A program made the position numbers and the translations under genes. This document shows, in pieces, positions 10,988-23,400 of a DNA stretch of 64,000 nt. Positions within the stretch are counted from its first letter, which is position 1. Every line of letters begins with the position of its first letter. Source of the DNA: Lingula anatina. Its lineage: Eukaryota; Brachiopoda; Lingulata; Lingulida; Lingulidae. The notes below the pieces were generated by a model. The model made no database searches, was not told the DNA's origin, and saw only the letters and a list, made by a program, of their open reading frames with translations. The stretch lies in contig NW_019775436.1 in NCBI RefSeq assembly GCF_001039355.2, positions 873,242 through 937,241 of the forward strand. Direction: 5' to 3'.

Positions 10988-13153
10988 AGATTTACGAAGA
11001 AACACCCATTAACTACAGTGTGTCATCCATGCTTTCAAACTGCTATACATGAACCCCCCCCCCCAAAAAAAAAAGTTAACATTTTGTTTAACTTCAGAGG
11101 TGAATGAGTGTAGTTTTACCTATCAACCATAATGTCATCCATGAGGTAAGGGGTTAGATTTATCACCAAAGAGTGAGCAAACTACAACTCCAGCAAAAAT
11201 GACTACTCTACAGGTCTCCATTTAGCTGGAGTTGTAGTGTAATTGCCAGGGTATTAAAATACAAGATTTTTCTGAAGTTAAAATCTTCACTAGACCTATA
11301 CGTGGGCTAGCAGAACTATATTTATTATAATTATTGTTTTCATACTGTTCTTTGTACCAAAGAAATGGATGAAGAAAATTAATGGATCTAAGCCTGCGAG
11401 AACTATAATGTAGCCTAGCTCCTCATTGTGGCTTGCTAGTTATTGATTGCCAAAATTTCTACTGCCCACTATGGAGATAATAAAAAACCATTTTATCTGA
11501 AACAGTGCTGAAAGAGGCCCTTTAGTAAGTCATCAAGTACAAAACTTTTGCTCAAAAAATGCACATTTTGTGAGCTGTCAAAGGATCAAATGGAAACACA
11601 TCCTTGTAGCGCCAGAAGCCCTGAAGTCATCAAGGACTCCTAGTCTTTCGATAATGATCTAGCTGTTTCACAACTTTCATGCATTTAAAAGCGAGCTGTC
11701 ATATTCCATAATTGCCACTCAAACCCATGACAGCATGATATCTCATGTTAAAATGCCACCCATATTACACATAATAGTCAGGTTGTTAACTTGTTTGCTA
11801 AAAAAGAAAAAAGAAAGAGAGAAAAAAGTCCCAAAAAAGTCTGTCATGTAAAAAGTAGAAATTCTAAAATTTACCCTTTGGAACAACTTCAGACATGCTT
11901 CATAAAATTCTAGTATTTATCATTATTGACTTTTTATTTAAGTATATTTTTTAACCAAAAATTCACAGCAGATTTACTTTTATATTTTAGACGCCTGTAG
12001 TTATGTTGATCTGGTGTTTTTTACACTCTGCTTTATTTTAAGTCAATCTATAAGAAAATGGATAAAAAAATGAAACAGCCAAACCTGAAATTTCAGCCCT
12101 GCCAGTCTAGTAAGAATTCCTGCCCTGGCTGTGTTCAATTTACATACCTTTATAAGTTGTCAGAAGTGTTTATTATGAATATATCTTAATTGTATGACCC
12201 CTGTGGGTAATAAAATTGTTGCTCTGCAGGCTACCTTTTTAAATTGTTTGGACACAGAAGTATACATAGCATTTCCCTCTGTTTGTGTTGCGATTGCAAT
12301 CATTCCAATCTTGGTATTATTTTGTCACAATGTCATCTGTGATTTGATGACTGCTGGGCAAGCTGTTCTGACGCCTGTTGGAAGGATCGAAAGGTCACGT
12401 TATAACAGGTTGGCTTGTAATTAATCATCTATGGTGAATTATTTGATAAATAGAGCTAAAAAAGAAAATCTGGTAGATATAAAGATAGGTAAAATAGGAA
12501 ATCTTTTACCATATATTTCATATGGCAAAAAAGGTGTCTGTTTGACCATTTATTAGGACAGGGAAATGATTGACAGCTGAATTTAAATATTAATGTTGCA
12601 ACCAGAGCAAAACAAAAGGCTAATTACCATGTACAACTGTTATACCAAGAAGTTTGTAGTGCATCCAATCAGAATTGCTCTATTTTACCTTTTTGAAAAA
12701 GTAAAAAAAGGAAAATAGTCTTTCAGTGATGAGATATCAAGGTGAAAAGGTAAAGAAGATATGGGTGGGCTCGATTTCTGACATCAAAGACTTCAAAAAA
12801 GGATGTTCTTTCCCATTGCAATAACGTCTGGGATAAAGATGTTCAGTTCTCATGTGGAGGGACAATAAGCTACTTGTTATAGGATATTTCGGAGAACAGG
12901 ACATAAAAACAAGAGGGCATGTTTTGACGGAGTTGGGCCTGTCTGTGGATGACTCGGGACCGGTTTTGTAAAAGAAATTCAAAAATTGGACTCAAATTTT
13001 AGTCTCAACATTTACTCTACATTTTAAACCCTGCAAAAAATCAAATATGGCTACCACCATGCATTGTTTCAAGTATAAGAAGCGTTGGCCTAGAAACATT
13101 ATTGAAATAAGTTCTTCTCTAAAAGCATGTTTGAACATGATTACTCAGACTTA
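10988..13153. other. Single-copy noncoding stretch
   Basis: No gene recognised. It contains a C run next to an A run near 11055-11074, a perfect 14-bp inverted repeat (11181-11194 with 11225-11238), and AT-rich filler. The 76-codon (12194-12424, +) and 81-codon (12737-12982, -) open frames show no domain or splice support. Confidence 0.6.
11181..11238. repeat. Perfect inverted repeat, 14-bp arms
   Basis: ACTACAACTCCAGC at 11181-11194 is exactly complementary to GCTGGAGTTGTAGT at 11225-11238, with a 30-base loop. It could be the core of a small foldback element or a cruciform. No flanking duplication is evident. Confidence 0.6.
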
Positions 13154-13378
13154 CACCCCATTTCCATAGATTTTAGATCGATCTATCCCTGTTGGGAGTC
13201 TCGCTAGATTACTGTCAGCTTGGCGGGCTTAAGCATCTGTCCCGCCTACTTAAAGCTGTAAGGGGGTAATTAACTATGGTGCCCGCTCGGCTGACTGCAA
13301 TTTAGCGTGAACCCCCAGGGAGTTAGATCGATCTAAATCTTAATCTTTAGATCGATCTAAATCTTTGGGAAAGCACCC
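13154..13378. mobile_element. Family B MITE (copy 2, opposite orientation)
   Basis: Bounded by TA (13152-13153 and 13379-13380). The ends CACCCCATTTCCATAGAT and GGGAAAGCACCC match the consensus in reverse orientation. Interior blocks GGGGGTAATTAACTATGG and GGCGGGC are the reverse complement of those in the copy at 24671. Confidence 0.85.
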
Positions 13379-13763
13379 TAAATTACATCGTAATGCACCA
13401 TAAAATGCAGTCACTCACACCCACACTGGCACTGCTTGTGTCTGTGACACTAGACCTGTGCTTGCCTACCACCCACCATATTTGACAGAGTTCAACAATC
13501 TATTTTTATATCAAACAGACACTTGATTGGTAATTACTTTTACTAACTAAAGATTTCCCATACTTGACCCTGCTGACGTGGGCGCAGGTGAGACAGCATT
13601 CCTTCTGAAGCAGATAACGCACTGTTTACTTCCATACCTTGGATATTTATTTCAATTTGACACTTTGTTTTGTGAATACATGTGTATATATTTTTATATA
13701 GTCGAAAACACATAAATATATGTAACAAACCTAGCATAGGTAATCCAGCACAAACACAAACAC
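13379..13763. other. Noncoding spacer
   Basis: Nothing recognised between the family B element and the CA repeat. The open frames here run into the repeat and are repeat artefacts. Confidence 0.6.
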
Positions 13764-13844
13764 CCACACACACACACACACACACACATACACACACACA
13801 CACACACACATGCACACACACACATACACACACACATACACACA
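13764..13844. repeat. (CA)n microsatellite with interruptions
   Basis: About 80 bp of CA interrupted by CATA and CATG units. All long frames over it in both directions are low-complexity translations of the repeat. Confidence 0.95.
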
Positions 13845-14048
13845 CGATTCCTTTGCACTGGTTCTGGCATTTAGGTTGTGTAACTTTGTTGCCACAAGTG
13901 AAAACATACTTTGACAAATAAGAGAAAAGGCACTGACATGCACTTATGCAAGGCTGAGTATACTAGACAAAGGAAGAAAAAAAGATGCGGTAAAATCTTT
14001 TCATTGTCCTATAGTCACATGTTGAAACAGAAACTCCCGTATTCACTA

Positions 14049-14270
14049 GGGGACTATTCCCACAGATATTTGGATCGATCTATCTCCCTGGGGAGTCTCA
14101 CTAAACTGCTATCAACTTGACTGGCTTAAATGTCTGTCACTCCTAGTAAAGCTGTTAGGGGGTAATTATCTTTACCCCCTAGCTAATTTGGTAGTTGACA
14201 GCAATTTAGTGAGACTCCCCAAGGAGTTACATCGATCCAGATGGATCGATCTAGGCATGGGAACCCAGTC
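14049..14270. mobile_element. Family B MITE (copy 3, variant subfamily)
   Basis: TA-bounded (14047-14048 and 14271-14272). The ends GGGGACTATTCCCACAG and GGGAACCCAGTC and internal TTGGATCGATC motifs match the copy at 40668 better than the others, suggesting a B subfamily with TGGATCGATC in place of TAGATCGATC. Confidence 0.8.
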
Positions 14271-14563
14271 TAGGATTATGTAAAACTGGGCCATAGGTTA
14301 AACATGAAGTGGTTAGAGGGAAAAGGACTAAGTGGGTTAGGTAGACAATTGAGGTTGGAATTTGAACCAGGTGCTTTTAAAACTGCACTTGAAATATGTA
14401 CTTTTTTTCCTGACAGTACATTGCACTAGTGCTATGGCTACTTGTGTATTTATTGCCCCACAACTATATACCACCTTTAACCGGACCCTTTACTGCCTGG
14501 CCTGGCCTTAGGATTCAACCATAAACATTCTACCTCACTCCCTCTCATCCTTCAGGCTGCCTT

Positions 14564-14747
14564 AGGGTCTGTTCAGAACCAGTTGACCCGGGAACTAACT
14601 AACACCCACTTGAAAGCATGCCGAGATTTAACTGCTCTGCCCCTGCAAGGACAGCATGGAAGATGGGAATCCATTGTCAGTTTCGCACCATATTTGGTTC
14701 TATACCGTATATCTGATAGACCGTTCAACTGGTTCTGGACAGGCCCT
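14564..14747. mobile_element. Family D MITE-like foldback element
   Basis: The left end AGGGTCTGTTCAGAACCAGT and the right end ACTGGTTCTGGACAGGCCCT are imperfect inverted repeats of about 22 bp enclosing about 140 bp with no coding content. It is the only copy I see here. A 128-codon frame at 14583-14969 starts inside it and is not credible. Confidence 0.6.
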
Positions 14748-17198
14748 GGTTCTGGACAACCAACAAGTCCATGTTCAGTTCCCTTCCACCTCGCCTTAGT
14801 TACCCAATTGTACCTATTACCCCTCTTTCCCCATATGTCTTATCATACATGTACCAACCCTTCCCCTACCTCTACCCCGCCTTTCATCCCATTTTTAAAG
14901 CCCAACCATTATAACCTTCAATCTTGTGGTCAGATACCTGTGGTTATAAAATATGGAGAGCACAGTTAGTTTATCTGACACTGTAAATAGAGGGTAGGCT
15001 TTAGTTTCTACCACAGAGATTAACAGTTGTTAGCTAGCTTACTAGTAATGAAAGGGTCAGTTTCAGAGGGGGCGGAGAACAAATTATACATTTTGTCCTG
15101 AAGGAGTATTTTTATATGGCATTTTATGAAATGTGGTTAGAATGAGAACTTTTAATAAGAAAAGACCTTTATTTTGTGTATAAATCCTTGCAAAGAGATT
15201 AGTGAATTAAATAGTAATGATTTTTGAGTGGTTAATATGAAAGATTTCATTTAAAAAATAAAACTGTTCCGTGAATCAGATATGTTATATAGGTATAAAA
15301 AGATACATAAATTGGTTGATCATTTCAAAAGACTAATAATACCAAAGGAACATTAAAACTCTGAAATTCTGATCCTTTCTTGCCACACCTTGATTCTTCT
15401 GCATGATGTAAAATGATTGCGAAAAAAAAAAGACCGCTGGCATGCGTGTGTGCAGCTGGTGTCCAATGCGCCGCGAGACACTGAGTGCACGCCCAGACCG
15501 TGTCACCTAAGTAGAGGGTACACACTTTCTTTGGTGTCACTTAACGCAAAGGGAAACTTTTCCGTCATTGTCCTCGTGTCATATCTGAAGTGGACACAGG
15601 TCATCCATCATCTGCAAGTGGTCATTATTCTCGCACAAGTAGTCATTATTCTTGTTCATTCGGTCATTTTCTTTGTTAAAATGATACTTTTTTATCATGC
15701 TTGTAGGAGAGTTATTAGTATAGTTCGTGTAGTTGAACTTGACTGAAGCTCTTTTTGGTTGGCTTCCAATATTGGGTGTTGATACTGTCCTTGTCTTGGT
15801 TTGTTGCCTTGTTTCTGTTCAAGTTTGGGTCTACCCAACTTGGTTATCCCAGTAGGCCTGGTTAATATTGGCTCATCAATATGACCAAATCTGCTAAATG
15901 AAGAAAAACGATAATGATGATTATATATTTATATAGGTTTGGCCAGTGTGACTGGAAACACGCCATGGTTCAGCATTTTTGTGAAGTGCAAGAATAGAAT
16001 AACCTTTAAGAGGATTATTTTTATTTAAAGAATACAAACAAATATTCCAGTAAACAGAAAAAGATATAGATTCTGTCCCAGTTTTAGCACAGAGTGAGCA
16101 TTCTGCATGAAGTAGTTGATTTTTAATTTTGAGCAATCTTAAATTATAAACTTTCCTCTCTTTTTTTAGTTCTGTCTTTAGTTAGGTCTGCATTTTTGCA
16201 TGCCTGTCTTGGTGACTAACACCATTATGCTCGATTACAAGACCATTTAGGTGGTCTTGAAAAGGTACTTCAGGCACTTAAAAGTTTATCTCCTCCCAGT
16301 TGAAGTGTGCTAAGATCACGTTAAGTCCTATAATAACTGTCATTTAATGGCTACTGTATCTATTCTAGTCAACATGAATTGGGCAGATGTGCGTTCAACC
16401 TTTCCTTTTTTAAACCCGAAGGTCCCGGTGATGTCTGTGAGCAGCAAAACCTGAAAAAGTACTTTATTTAGTGAGCTTATGGTCCTTATCATATCCAGAC
16501 CCAAATGATACTTCATTTGAGAGTCAAGACACTGCTAGTCTAAGTAATAGCTATTAGGAGAGAATAATGGCATTTGGAAAATGAAGGAATAAAACTGATA
16601 CTTACAGATACATTTGAAGTGAGTTATAGAAGTTTAAAGAAGGTGCACTTTTATAGCTTGTTTTGACTGATTGATTATTTATTTGGTTTTCATGTAAATT
16701 TATTTGAATCATGTAAGAAACTAGTGGTAGCAATGTAAATGCATTTCAGGAATCTATGCTTGCTGCTAATGTAATTTTAAATGATAGGTTGAAGTGTCAA
16801 GCCTCATAGGTGGGGTCCCCATGTGAAAATGTGAAATTTATGAGGAAAAAAAAAAAAAAACTCCTGTTTGCTTTTCAAAAGGAATTCAAGAATAAATGAT
16901 GCACGTCCGGGTGCATTAATCTGGTGTACGTTTACATTGGTGTTTGTGTGATACTGGTATAAAGAATATCTTGTTTAAACATAGAAAAATACTTAAATCT
17001 CTGTCATAAAAAAGTAACATGGCCTGACTGGGACAATATATTAGCATCTTGTCAGCTGCAGGTGTTCCGGATCTGGTGTAATATCTATCTTTTATGAATA
17101 GTGAGGGGTGAGGTGGGGTAGAAGAGAGCTCAAAATTTTTATGCAGCTTGCACAAGGAAAGAGAATATGTCCCCTGTCATCTGTTTGTCTTGTAAATA
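14748..17198. other. Single-copy noncoding stretch
   Basis: No gene recognised. It holds a pyrimidine-rich, somewhat less AT-rich patch near 14760-14900, an A run near 15421, and a long A run near 16844-16860. The 109-codon frame at 15417-15746 contains only a hydrophobic low-complexity stretch and has no splice support. Confidence 0.55.
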
Positions 17199-17366
17199 CA
17201 GGCCCGTAGCCAGGGGGGGTTCGGGGGGTTCGAAAGAACCGCCCCTTTTGCTGGGAAAAGGTCCATTCTGGGTAAAATTGGATCTAGGTACATGAAGTTT
17301 TTATGGGAAAAGGTCCACTTTTTCAGAAAAAGAACCCCCCTTTTGAAATTGCTGGCTACGGGCCTG
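17199..17366. mobile_element. Family A MITE, complete copy
   Basis: The ends CAGGCCCGTAGCCAG and CTGGCTACGGGCCTG are perfect 15-bp inverted repeats. The interior carries a G run, GAAAGAACCGCCCCTTTTG, and a CTTTTTCAGAAAAAG palindrome before a C run. The flanks read AAATA on both sides (17194-17198 and 17367-17371), a possible target duplication. From memory it resembles a repeat spread widely in marine invertebrate genomes (unverified). No coding capacity. Confidence 0.85.
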
Positions 17367-18584
17367 AAATATATATATTGTGTTGAAAATATATCATCGA
17401 GGAAATGATGTAGAGAAAGTATCTTGTTGGCATTGCAAAGATATGTTGTGTTGAGAATGTTTCAACAAGGAGATCATTCTGTTATAAAAGTTTCTATTAT
17501 AAGAATCCATCATCAGATTCACACATTTTCTGACAGCACTGCGTTTAAGTCAGAGTACAAAGAACTTACAACGTCAGAGCGGTCACTTTGATGTGCCTGT
17601 CAAAAGCATTATGATTAGAAGAATGCAAAAAGATTTCTGTTGTTTATCCCAAATAAGAAGATTTTGGCTCTACGATGGAAAGCAACTTAACAACATGGGA
17701 TGATAATTTATGATAAACATTGATAATTCTCCCATAAATTTGCTCATTTTAATAAGACTACTTTTAGATTAGCACCCCATCTGTGCTAGATGGGTCCTAG
17801 ATTTAAGTACTAGTAAATTACTTTCTATGGGATTACTAATAAAGTGTCTTCAAATTTATCTTACTATTAACCAAGGAGATTTACCTTCATTTAAAAAAGA
17901 TTTCTAAGATGGAAGGCTATTCTCTATAAGCTGTGTGTCCTATTATTATCATTATTATTATGGATAGAGCTGAACAGAATCTTACCAAAGGTTTTGAAGT
18001 TCAGCATACATATTGCTTGATTTGAGCTTATTTGTTCTGGGGTATTCTAATTTTTGATAAGCACAGCTCAGTCTGTCAGGGAATTCTTCCTAGCTGAATC
18101 ATTCCTGCTACTTTGTTTGACAAAGCCAAAAGGGCCATTACCAAATTGTCCTTATATTCCCCACAAATTATTTGATGAATATATCTTGAATATCTAACCC
18201 CCCCCCCCCCGCCAAAAAATATCAATCACCCTTGCTTTAGAATGGTTGTCTTACATTCCCTGCAATTTATTAATCAGATCATGTTTTCTTATCAAACTTC
18301 AAAAATGATACCAATTCCTGTATACCTTGAAAGAATGTTTATAAAGGGAGAAGCTAATTAGATTAAACAGATACAAAAAATACTCTGTCATTAAAAAATA
18401 CTTAGTATTGTATGAACTGACTGTGTGGGTGTGAGCAGCAATCAGTGTTTAAACCCTGCCCAATGTGCACAGCACCCTATAAGTGGTGTAATGTTGATGG
18501 TATTGACAGATTCGGCAGCTTGAATGGGATTTAGAAGAGGTCGACTGTGCCTAAGTTAACTGTATTAGGAGACTGTTTTAGAAT
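17367..18584. other. Noncoding stretch
   Basis: AT-rich sequence with a C run near 18199-18210. No exon, RNA gene or transposon end recognised. Confidence 0.6.
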
Positions 18585-18667
18585 TTTAACCCTTTGCTTG
18601 CCGTCTTTCTTTCTCTCTCTCTCTCTCTCTCTCTCTGAATGTTTGGGATTGAGAAATATAACCCTTT

Positions 18668-18721
<54 letters not shown>

Positions 18722-18800
18722 TTTGGGATTGAGAAATTTAACCCTTTGCTTTCTCTCCCTCTCTCTCTCTCCCCCCCCCCCCCCACTCTCTCTTTCTCTC
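18585..18800. repeat. Compound minisatellite with CT cores
   Basis: Three units each begin AACCCTTTGCTT, continue into a CT run of variable length, and two of them end GAATGTTTGGGATTGAGAAA. The third unit degenerates into CT, a C run (about 18771-18784) and TCTC. This is a minisatellite whose unit itself contains a microsatellite. Confidence 0.85.
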
Positions 18801-19270
18801 TGAAGATGGTTTGGCTTCTCTGTAGTTAAAGTTTTAGGATGGTTGTCACATGACAGGCTGTCAGGTAGCTTCTGTCTGTAACACCAGTGTTATTTATTCA
18901 CATATATCACTTCACAAAACATACATTTTCATCAGCCCTTCTTCTTAAGTCGTTAAAATGCCATTAAAATGTAATTAAAGAACTTTTCAGCTATTTGCTG
19001 TGTCTGTCATTGTGTGCAGCCCCAATCCACCTGTAAGATGAGAAATAGGCTAAATGTTTAGACATGCTTCCATTTCAATGACATGTGTGCTCTTTTTATC
19101 AGGCTAGTCACATTATGAAGAGGAAGTTAATGTAAGATCAACATCAGATTAGAATAGGCTACAACATGCACATTTATGAGTGATTTATGCTCGAAATGAA
19201 ACTACTTTTAATATATACTGTTCCTTCTTGAAATTGGGTGAATCTAAACATAGCTGGTGATTGTCAGATT

Positions 19271-19271
19271 G

Positions 19272-19303
<32 letters not shown>

Positions 19304-19500
19304 GTGTGTGTGCGTGCGCGTGCACACACACATGTTAATGTGTGTGTATGTATGAGAATGTACATCGGTGTGTGAGTGTGTGTGTGTGTGCATGTATGAG
19401 TGTGTGTGTGTGTTTGTGTACGTGTGTGAGAGAGAGAGAGAGAGAGAGGAAGAGAAAAAGATACAGATATAGAAAGAGAGAGAGGGAGATGGAGATGGAG
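19271..19500. repeat. GT microsatellite grading into GA repeat
   Basis: GT/GTGC runs (19271-19320), further interrupted GT runs to about 19425, then GA-rich sequence to about 19500. The 77- to 92-codon frames on both strands across it are repeat artefacts. Confidence 0.9.
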
Positions 19501-20509
19501 ACAGAAAACCGTGCAAGTGTGAGAGGGTTCACACGCTTGTACAAGGCTTTTATGAGATGCATGAACATATACTTACATGTCTACTGTTACCTGAGCAGTT
19601 TGTTTAAACTTTTGCATTAACATCAAATTTTCTTCAAATAAACAGGGCTTTTTTCATATCAGTCTGACCATTAAATCCTTAAACCAAAGGCCATTAACAG
19701 GTGACACCATGAGGGAAGATGGCAAACTCTCCTGTGGACCTTCTCATAAACATTTATATATCTGCTCGTATGTTTTGTTTATACAGCAATTTTCATGCAC
19801 CAAATATCATTTTTGTTTTCCCATTTTCATCTTTTTTCAGCAATCAAAAATGAAAGCACACCTGCAAGGTTTTATGTTCAGAAATGCTTTTCTGTTCAGA
19901 AGTCCCTTTGTGTTTATTTTATCTATCAGTAAGCGGAGATGTTATCTGTTCATTTTACAGTGCAGACATATACATAATTCGGTGTCACCGTCTATTTCAA
20001 CAATCATAATTTATTGCACATCCGGAAAAAACAAGGCGTTGTTATGTTTATATGTGCAAGTTCACCTGAGCGTTTATATATCTTTCTCAGCATGTAGAGC
20101 AATTTATCTTTTCCTTTTACCAAACAGATGCATTTTTATTCCCATTTTCTCCCACATTCTTTCAATAATCAACCTCCATAGGGTATCTGACACTAAGGAT
20201 TAGTTACTGCTGATATGAATTCCAAACTCCACCAGTATTTATTTTTACAGCAGAGTGAGTATATGTAAACTGAAAAAATATTCTCCTTTTGTAGAAGCTT
20301 TTTTGTTCCTGCCCCCCATTTTAACCAGTTTGGCATGAATCCAATGTCATATCCCTGAAATGAATGCCAATTTCTAAGTTTTAAGTCTCATAAGTCTCTC
20401 ATAATTATAGATTGATGTGGATAAACAAATTACGTACAAAAAAAAAAAAAAAAATCCATCATGGTCGCATGAATATTTTGTTGGTAACTGTAAAACACAG
20501 ATAACTCAG
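19501..20509. other. Noncoding stretch with the longest open frame (164 codons)
   Basis: The + strand frame at 19709-20203 is the longest in the window. Its product is rich in F, I, S, C and H with no domain, no signal-peptide-like start, no splice context, and T-rich codons matching local composition. I treat it as chance. A poly-A run lies near 20437-20453. Confidence 0.5.
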
Positions 20510-20700
20510 CAGGCCCATATATAGCCAGCAAATTTTAAAGGGAGGTTCTTTTTCTGAAAAAGTGGACATTTTACAATGAAACCTTCAATGTACCTAGATC
20601 AAATTTTACCCATATTGGACATCAAATTTTACCCATATTGGACCTTTTCTCTGCAAAAAAGGGCAGTTCTTTGGAACCTCCAAACCCCACCTGGCTACAT
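20510..20700. mobile_element. Family A MITE, reverse orientation, internal duplication
   Basis: Begins CAGGCCCATATATAGCCAG and ends near CACCTGGCTACAT. The interior reads as the reverse complement of the copy at 17199. A segment of about 24 bp containing CAAATTTTACCCATATTGGA is present twice in tandem. A C run follows at about 20709-20724. Confidence 0.75.
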
Positions 20701-23039
20701 CTCCTTTACCCCCCCCCCCCCCCCATAAAAAAAAGTATCTGAAAAGGTTCTTAAGCTTATCAGAAATATTTCAACAGTATCACATTTTTGTGCCTTTTTT
20801 GAACAAGATAATGAAAACATCCTTTATATACACAGGTGAGCATGTATTCTTCCTGAAACTTTTGTCAAAAAAAGTTGTATTTTTGTTGTGTTTTTTTTCC
20901 CCTCTTTTCCACTTGATTCTTCACAAACGCGTCTGTGATTTTAGGCATTTTTCTCTCAGCAGTCCCAAGACTGAGGTGAAACCTTTATTTACCTGTGAAT
21001 CCAACCTATCGACCCCTGCGATCGCGACATCAGCATCATTTTATGTCTCTTTTATTCTATTTTCTCAATCGGAAGCTTATTTTGCTGGCACAATCAAGCA
21101 GTTTATGAGGGAAATCTACCCCGAAGTCGATGTATTGACCAGAGATACTTAACAAAATGGAGATAAATAGGGTGGGAATTGGAGACTTAATAAAGGCATT
21201 TTGATGTTCAAATTGTGGAACATGTGGGCTCAGTTCACTCCACTGGTTTGTTAGTCTGCTTCTGAGTTGGCCTGTACACGGTTTAAATCCATGGTTAAGA
21301 TGGTTGAAATGGTTGGTTGAGATGGTTGAGATGGTTGAGGTTGAACCTTCTTTATGAGCTCTCTTGCTCGCTTGCGATTACTAAAATCAAGATGATAAAT
21401 AAGTATGTTTGATGTTCAAACTCTGAACCTCAAAGCCGTGTTCCCAGTCAGGTTGTTTAGACCTGTCATTGTACAATCCATCTCTATCTCAGTTCTGGTT
21501 GCGATCAGCTCACCTCATGCAGGCACTCTAATCCCTTTGTGGACCCACCCTCCACTATTTCAGTTGAGGCAAGTCGCATGCTGTATGATTGGCTACCTAT
21601 TTATAATCAAGAAAATGCCTAGAAAAATTAATGATCCTGTGTTTGAATGGGGGTGGTGGTGGTGCATCCTTTATAATGTGATTCTGATGAAACATGCTGG
21701 TTTATGAAATAGATATTCACTGAGGCAGCCAAGTGCATGTGATGTGCATGGTGCAAATCACAAGTGAAAATCATGTATGCTTTGCTTACAAGATGTACAT
21801 ATGACATATACAATAGCATAAAAATAGGCCCAGGCATGGTGCAACTCATACTCATACTGAAGGCAATGTTTGTGTGTGCTAGATGCTGTACCATATCTGC
21901 ATCTTTCATTTTTGACATCCATTGTGGTTTAAAAAAGTTTGTTAACATAACAGAAATCCACACAACTTGATCCTTTGAGTGTATAACCCAGTGAAGTTGA
22001 TGATTTACAATAAGAAGCTTATGGTACTATTTAGTTGGCATAACTAAAACCGATTCATAACCGTCCAAATGAAGTTAATGTGAACAGAGACGTTGAGCAC
22101 AAGGTTCTGTGCTTTAGAATTTGTGAAATTGAGAGGGGCCTGTGGCTCAATAGAGAAAGATTGAATGACTGATAACCTGATCTTACAAGGGGAAATGAAG
22201 TTGTTTTATGTTAAGTAGAAAGAAGTAGTAGTCAGAGGAGGGATGTTTTAAAGATTTTTTTCCCAGTTTTTTTCTCTTAACCTTTGTTATTCTTTATATG
22301 TCATCTTATTTTGTTCCTTCATTTTGTATCATTCTAAGAAAAGAAGTTGGCTGAATCCCCATATGTTGTCTACTTCTATTGTGAACATTTAATTTCTGAT
22401 TATCCTAGGTGTTGATATACTAAACAACAATTAAGTATTACAATAATGAAAAAATTCAAAATTTGATAAAAGAGTGTCCAGATATTTCATAATTTAGAAG
22501 TGTTTCTGCATCTATGTCACATTGCAATTGTCTGCATCATTGTTTATTTTGATTATCATCATGTCATTATGTAGTCACATTATGTCAGTTGATCGGAACA
22601 CCACTGTATATAGTATGGCACTGATTGCTGAAGTATTGAGCAATTCCAGATGAGAGGGCCAACATGGTTTTATTGTTGTTAACAGCTCACTGTTGCTCCA
22701 TCTGGAAAAGGAAATTGCTGTGTTGATTGAGACAGCAGCACTGTTCCTGATGTTTGGGTCTAAAATCACATTCAATCCTGTGAAATTTGTTGAAATGAAT
22801 AGGCTGCGTATATTCTCATTGTTTGACTCATGTGGCTTCTGTTCTGTTTGAGCTGAAAGGGTCGCTGTCAGCATGCCCACACGTTCTTAAAATACCCCGT
22901 ATTGTGCATGTTTGACCAAAAAATTGTGACAAGCAAGTTTTTTTTCTTTCTTTTTCTTTTTTTTTTGCACATAAACTTTGTCAATAATACATGTTTAGCA
23001 TTTATTAATTAAGTTGTTGAACATTTTGACTGCCATGGG
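20701..23039. other. Noncoding stretch
   Basis: No gene recognised. It contains a short tandem of GATGGTTGA-like units (about 21295-21345) and T-rich tracts. Frames of 100-120 codons (20790-21152, 21405-21707, 21628-21963, 22575-22880) lack domains and splice context. At 22143, TGGCTCAATAG resembles an RNA polymerase III A box, but no B box follows. Confidence 0.55.
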
Positions 23040-23400
23040 ACATGTGCCAAAAGAAAAGATCGAAGTTCGGTGTTTGAGAGCCAAAGCTATGCAAGCAACG
23101 CTCATTGAGTTCCCTTAGTTCAACATGCACCGTTCGACCCAGCATTATTGTGCTGCCGTAGGGGGGCGGTGCCTTTTATCCACTCAATCCTAGTCAAAAC
23201 ACCAGACTTTCACCCCTCAATGTTTTCTTTCCATCCCCCTGTGTTAGCGATGACAATGCGCGGGGCCATTGTTGGCACAGGGCGGCCATTTACAAGGGCA
23301 CTAATCTGAAGCATAATCGCATTATTTTGCATTATGCATTATTAAGTCCTATGTTGTGCACACTTGGACGGTTGAACTGGCCAATTATGATGTTTGTGGG
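23040..23400. promoter_or_regulatory. Candidate conserved regulatory block (tentative)
   Basis: This patch has higher complexity and GC than its flanks and is free of recognised repeats. It carries a CCATTGT (SOX-type) site, GGCGGCCATTT (YY1-like), and TTTTGCATTATGCATTA (POU/homeodomain-like) close together. The motifs are seen directly; regulatory function is inference from motif density alone. Confidence 0.2.

Noticed and set aside
13543-13943. Several 70-124 codon frames over the CA repeat
   Set aside because: They are translations of the microsatellite (CV and TH repeats) in several frames at once.
14355-14440. Possible tRNA-derived SINE on the minus strand (GGTTCAAATTCC B-box-like)
   Set aside because: No convincing A box or D-arm upstream, and no second copy in the window.
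14583-14969. 128-codon frame
   Set aside because: Begins inside the family D element and continues through pyrimidine-rich sequence; no domain.
19709-20203. Longest open frame, 164 codons
   Set aside because: Composition follows local T-rich sequence; no domain, motif or splice context. A chance frame in about 64 kb of AT-rich DNA is expected.
22143-22200. Possible RNA polymerase III promoter (TGGCTCAATAG)
   Set aside because: No B box at the expected distance and no tRNA-like fold.
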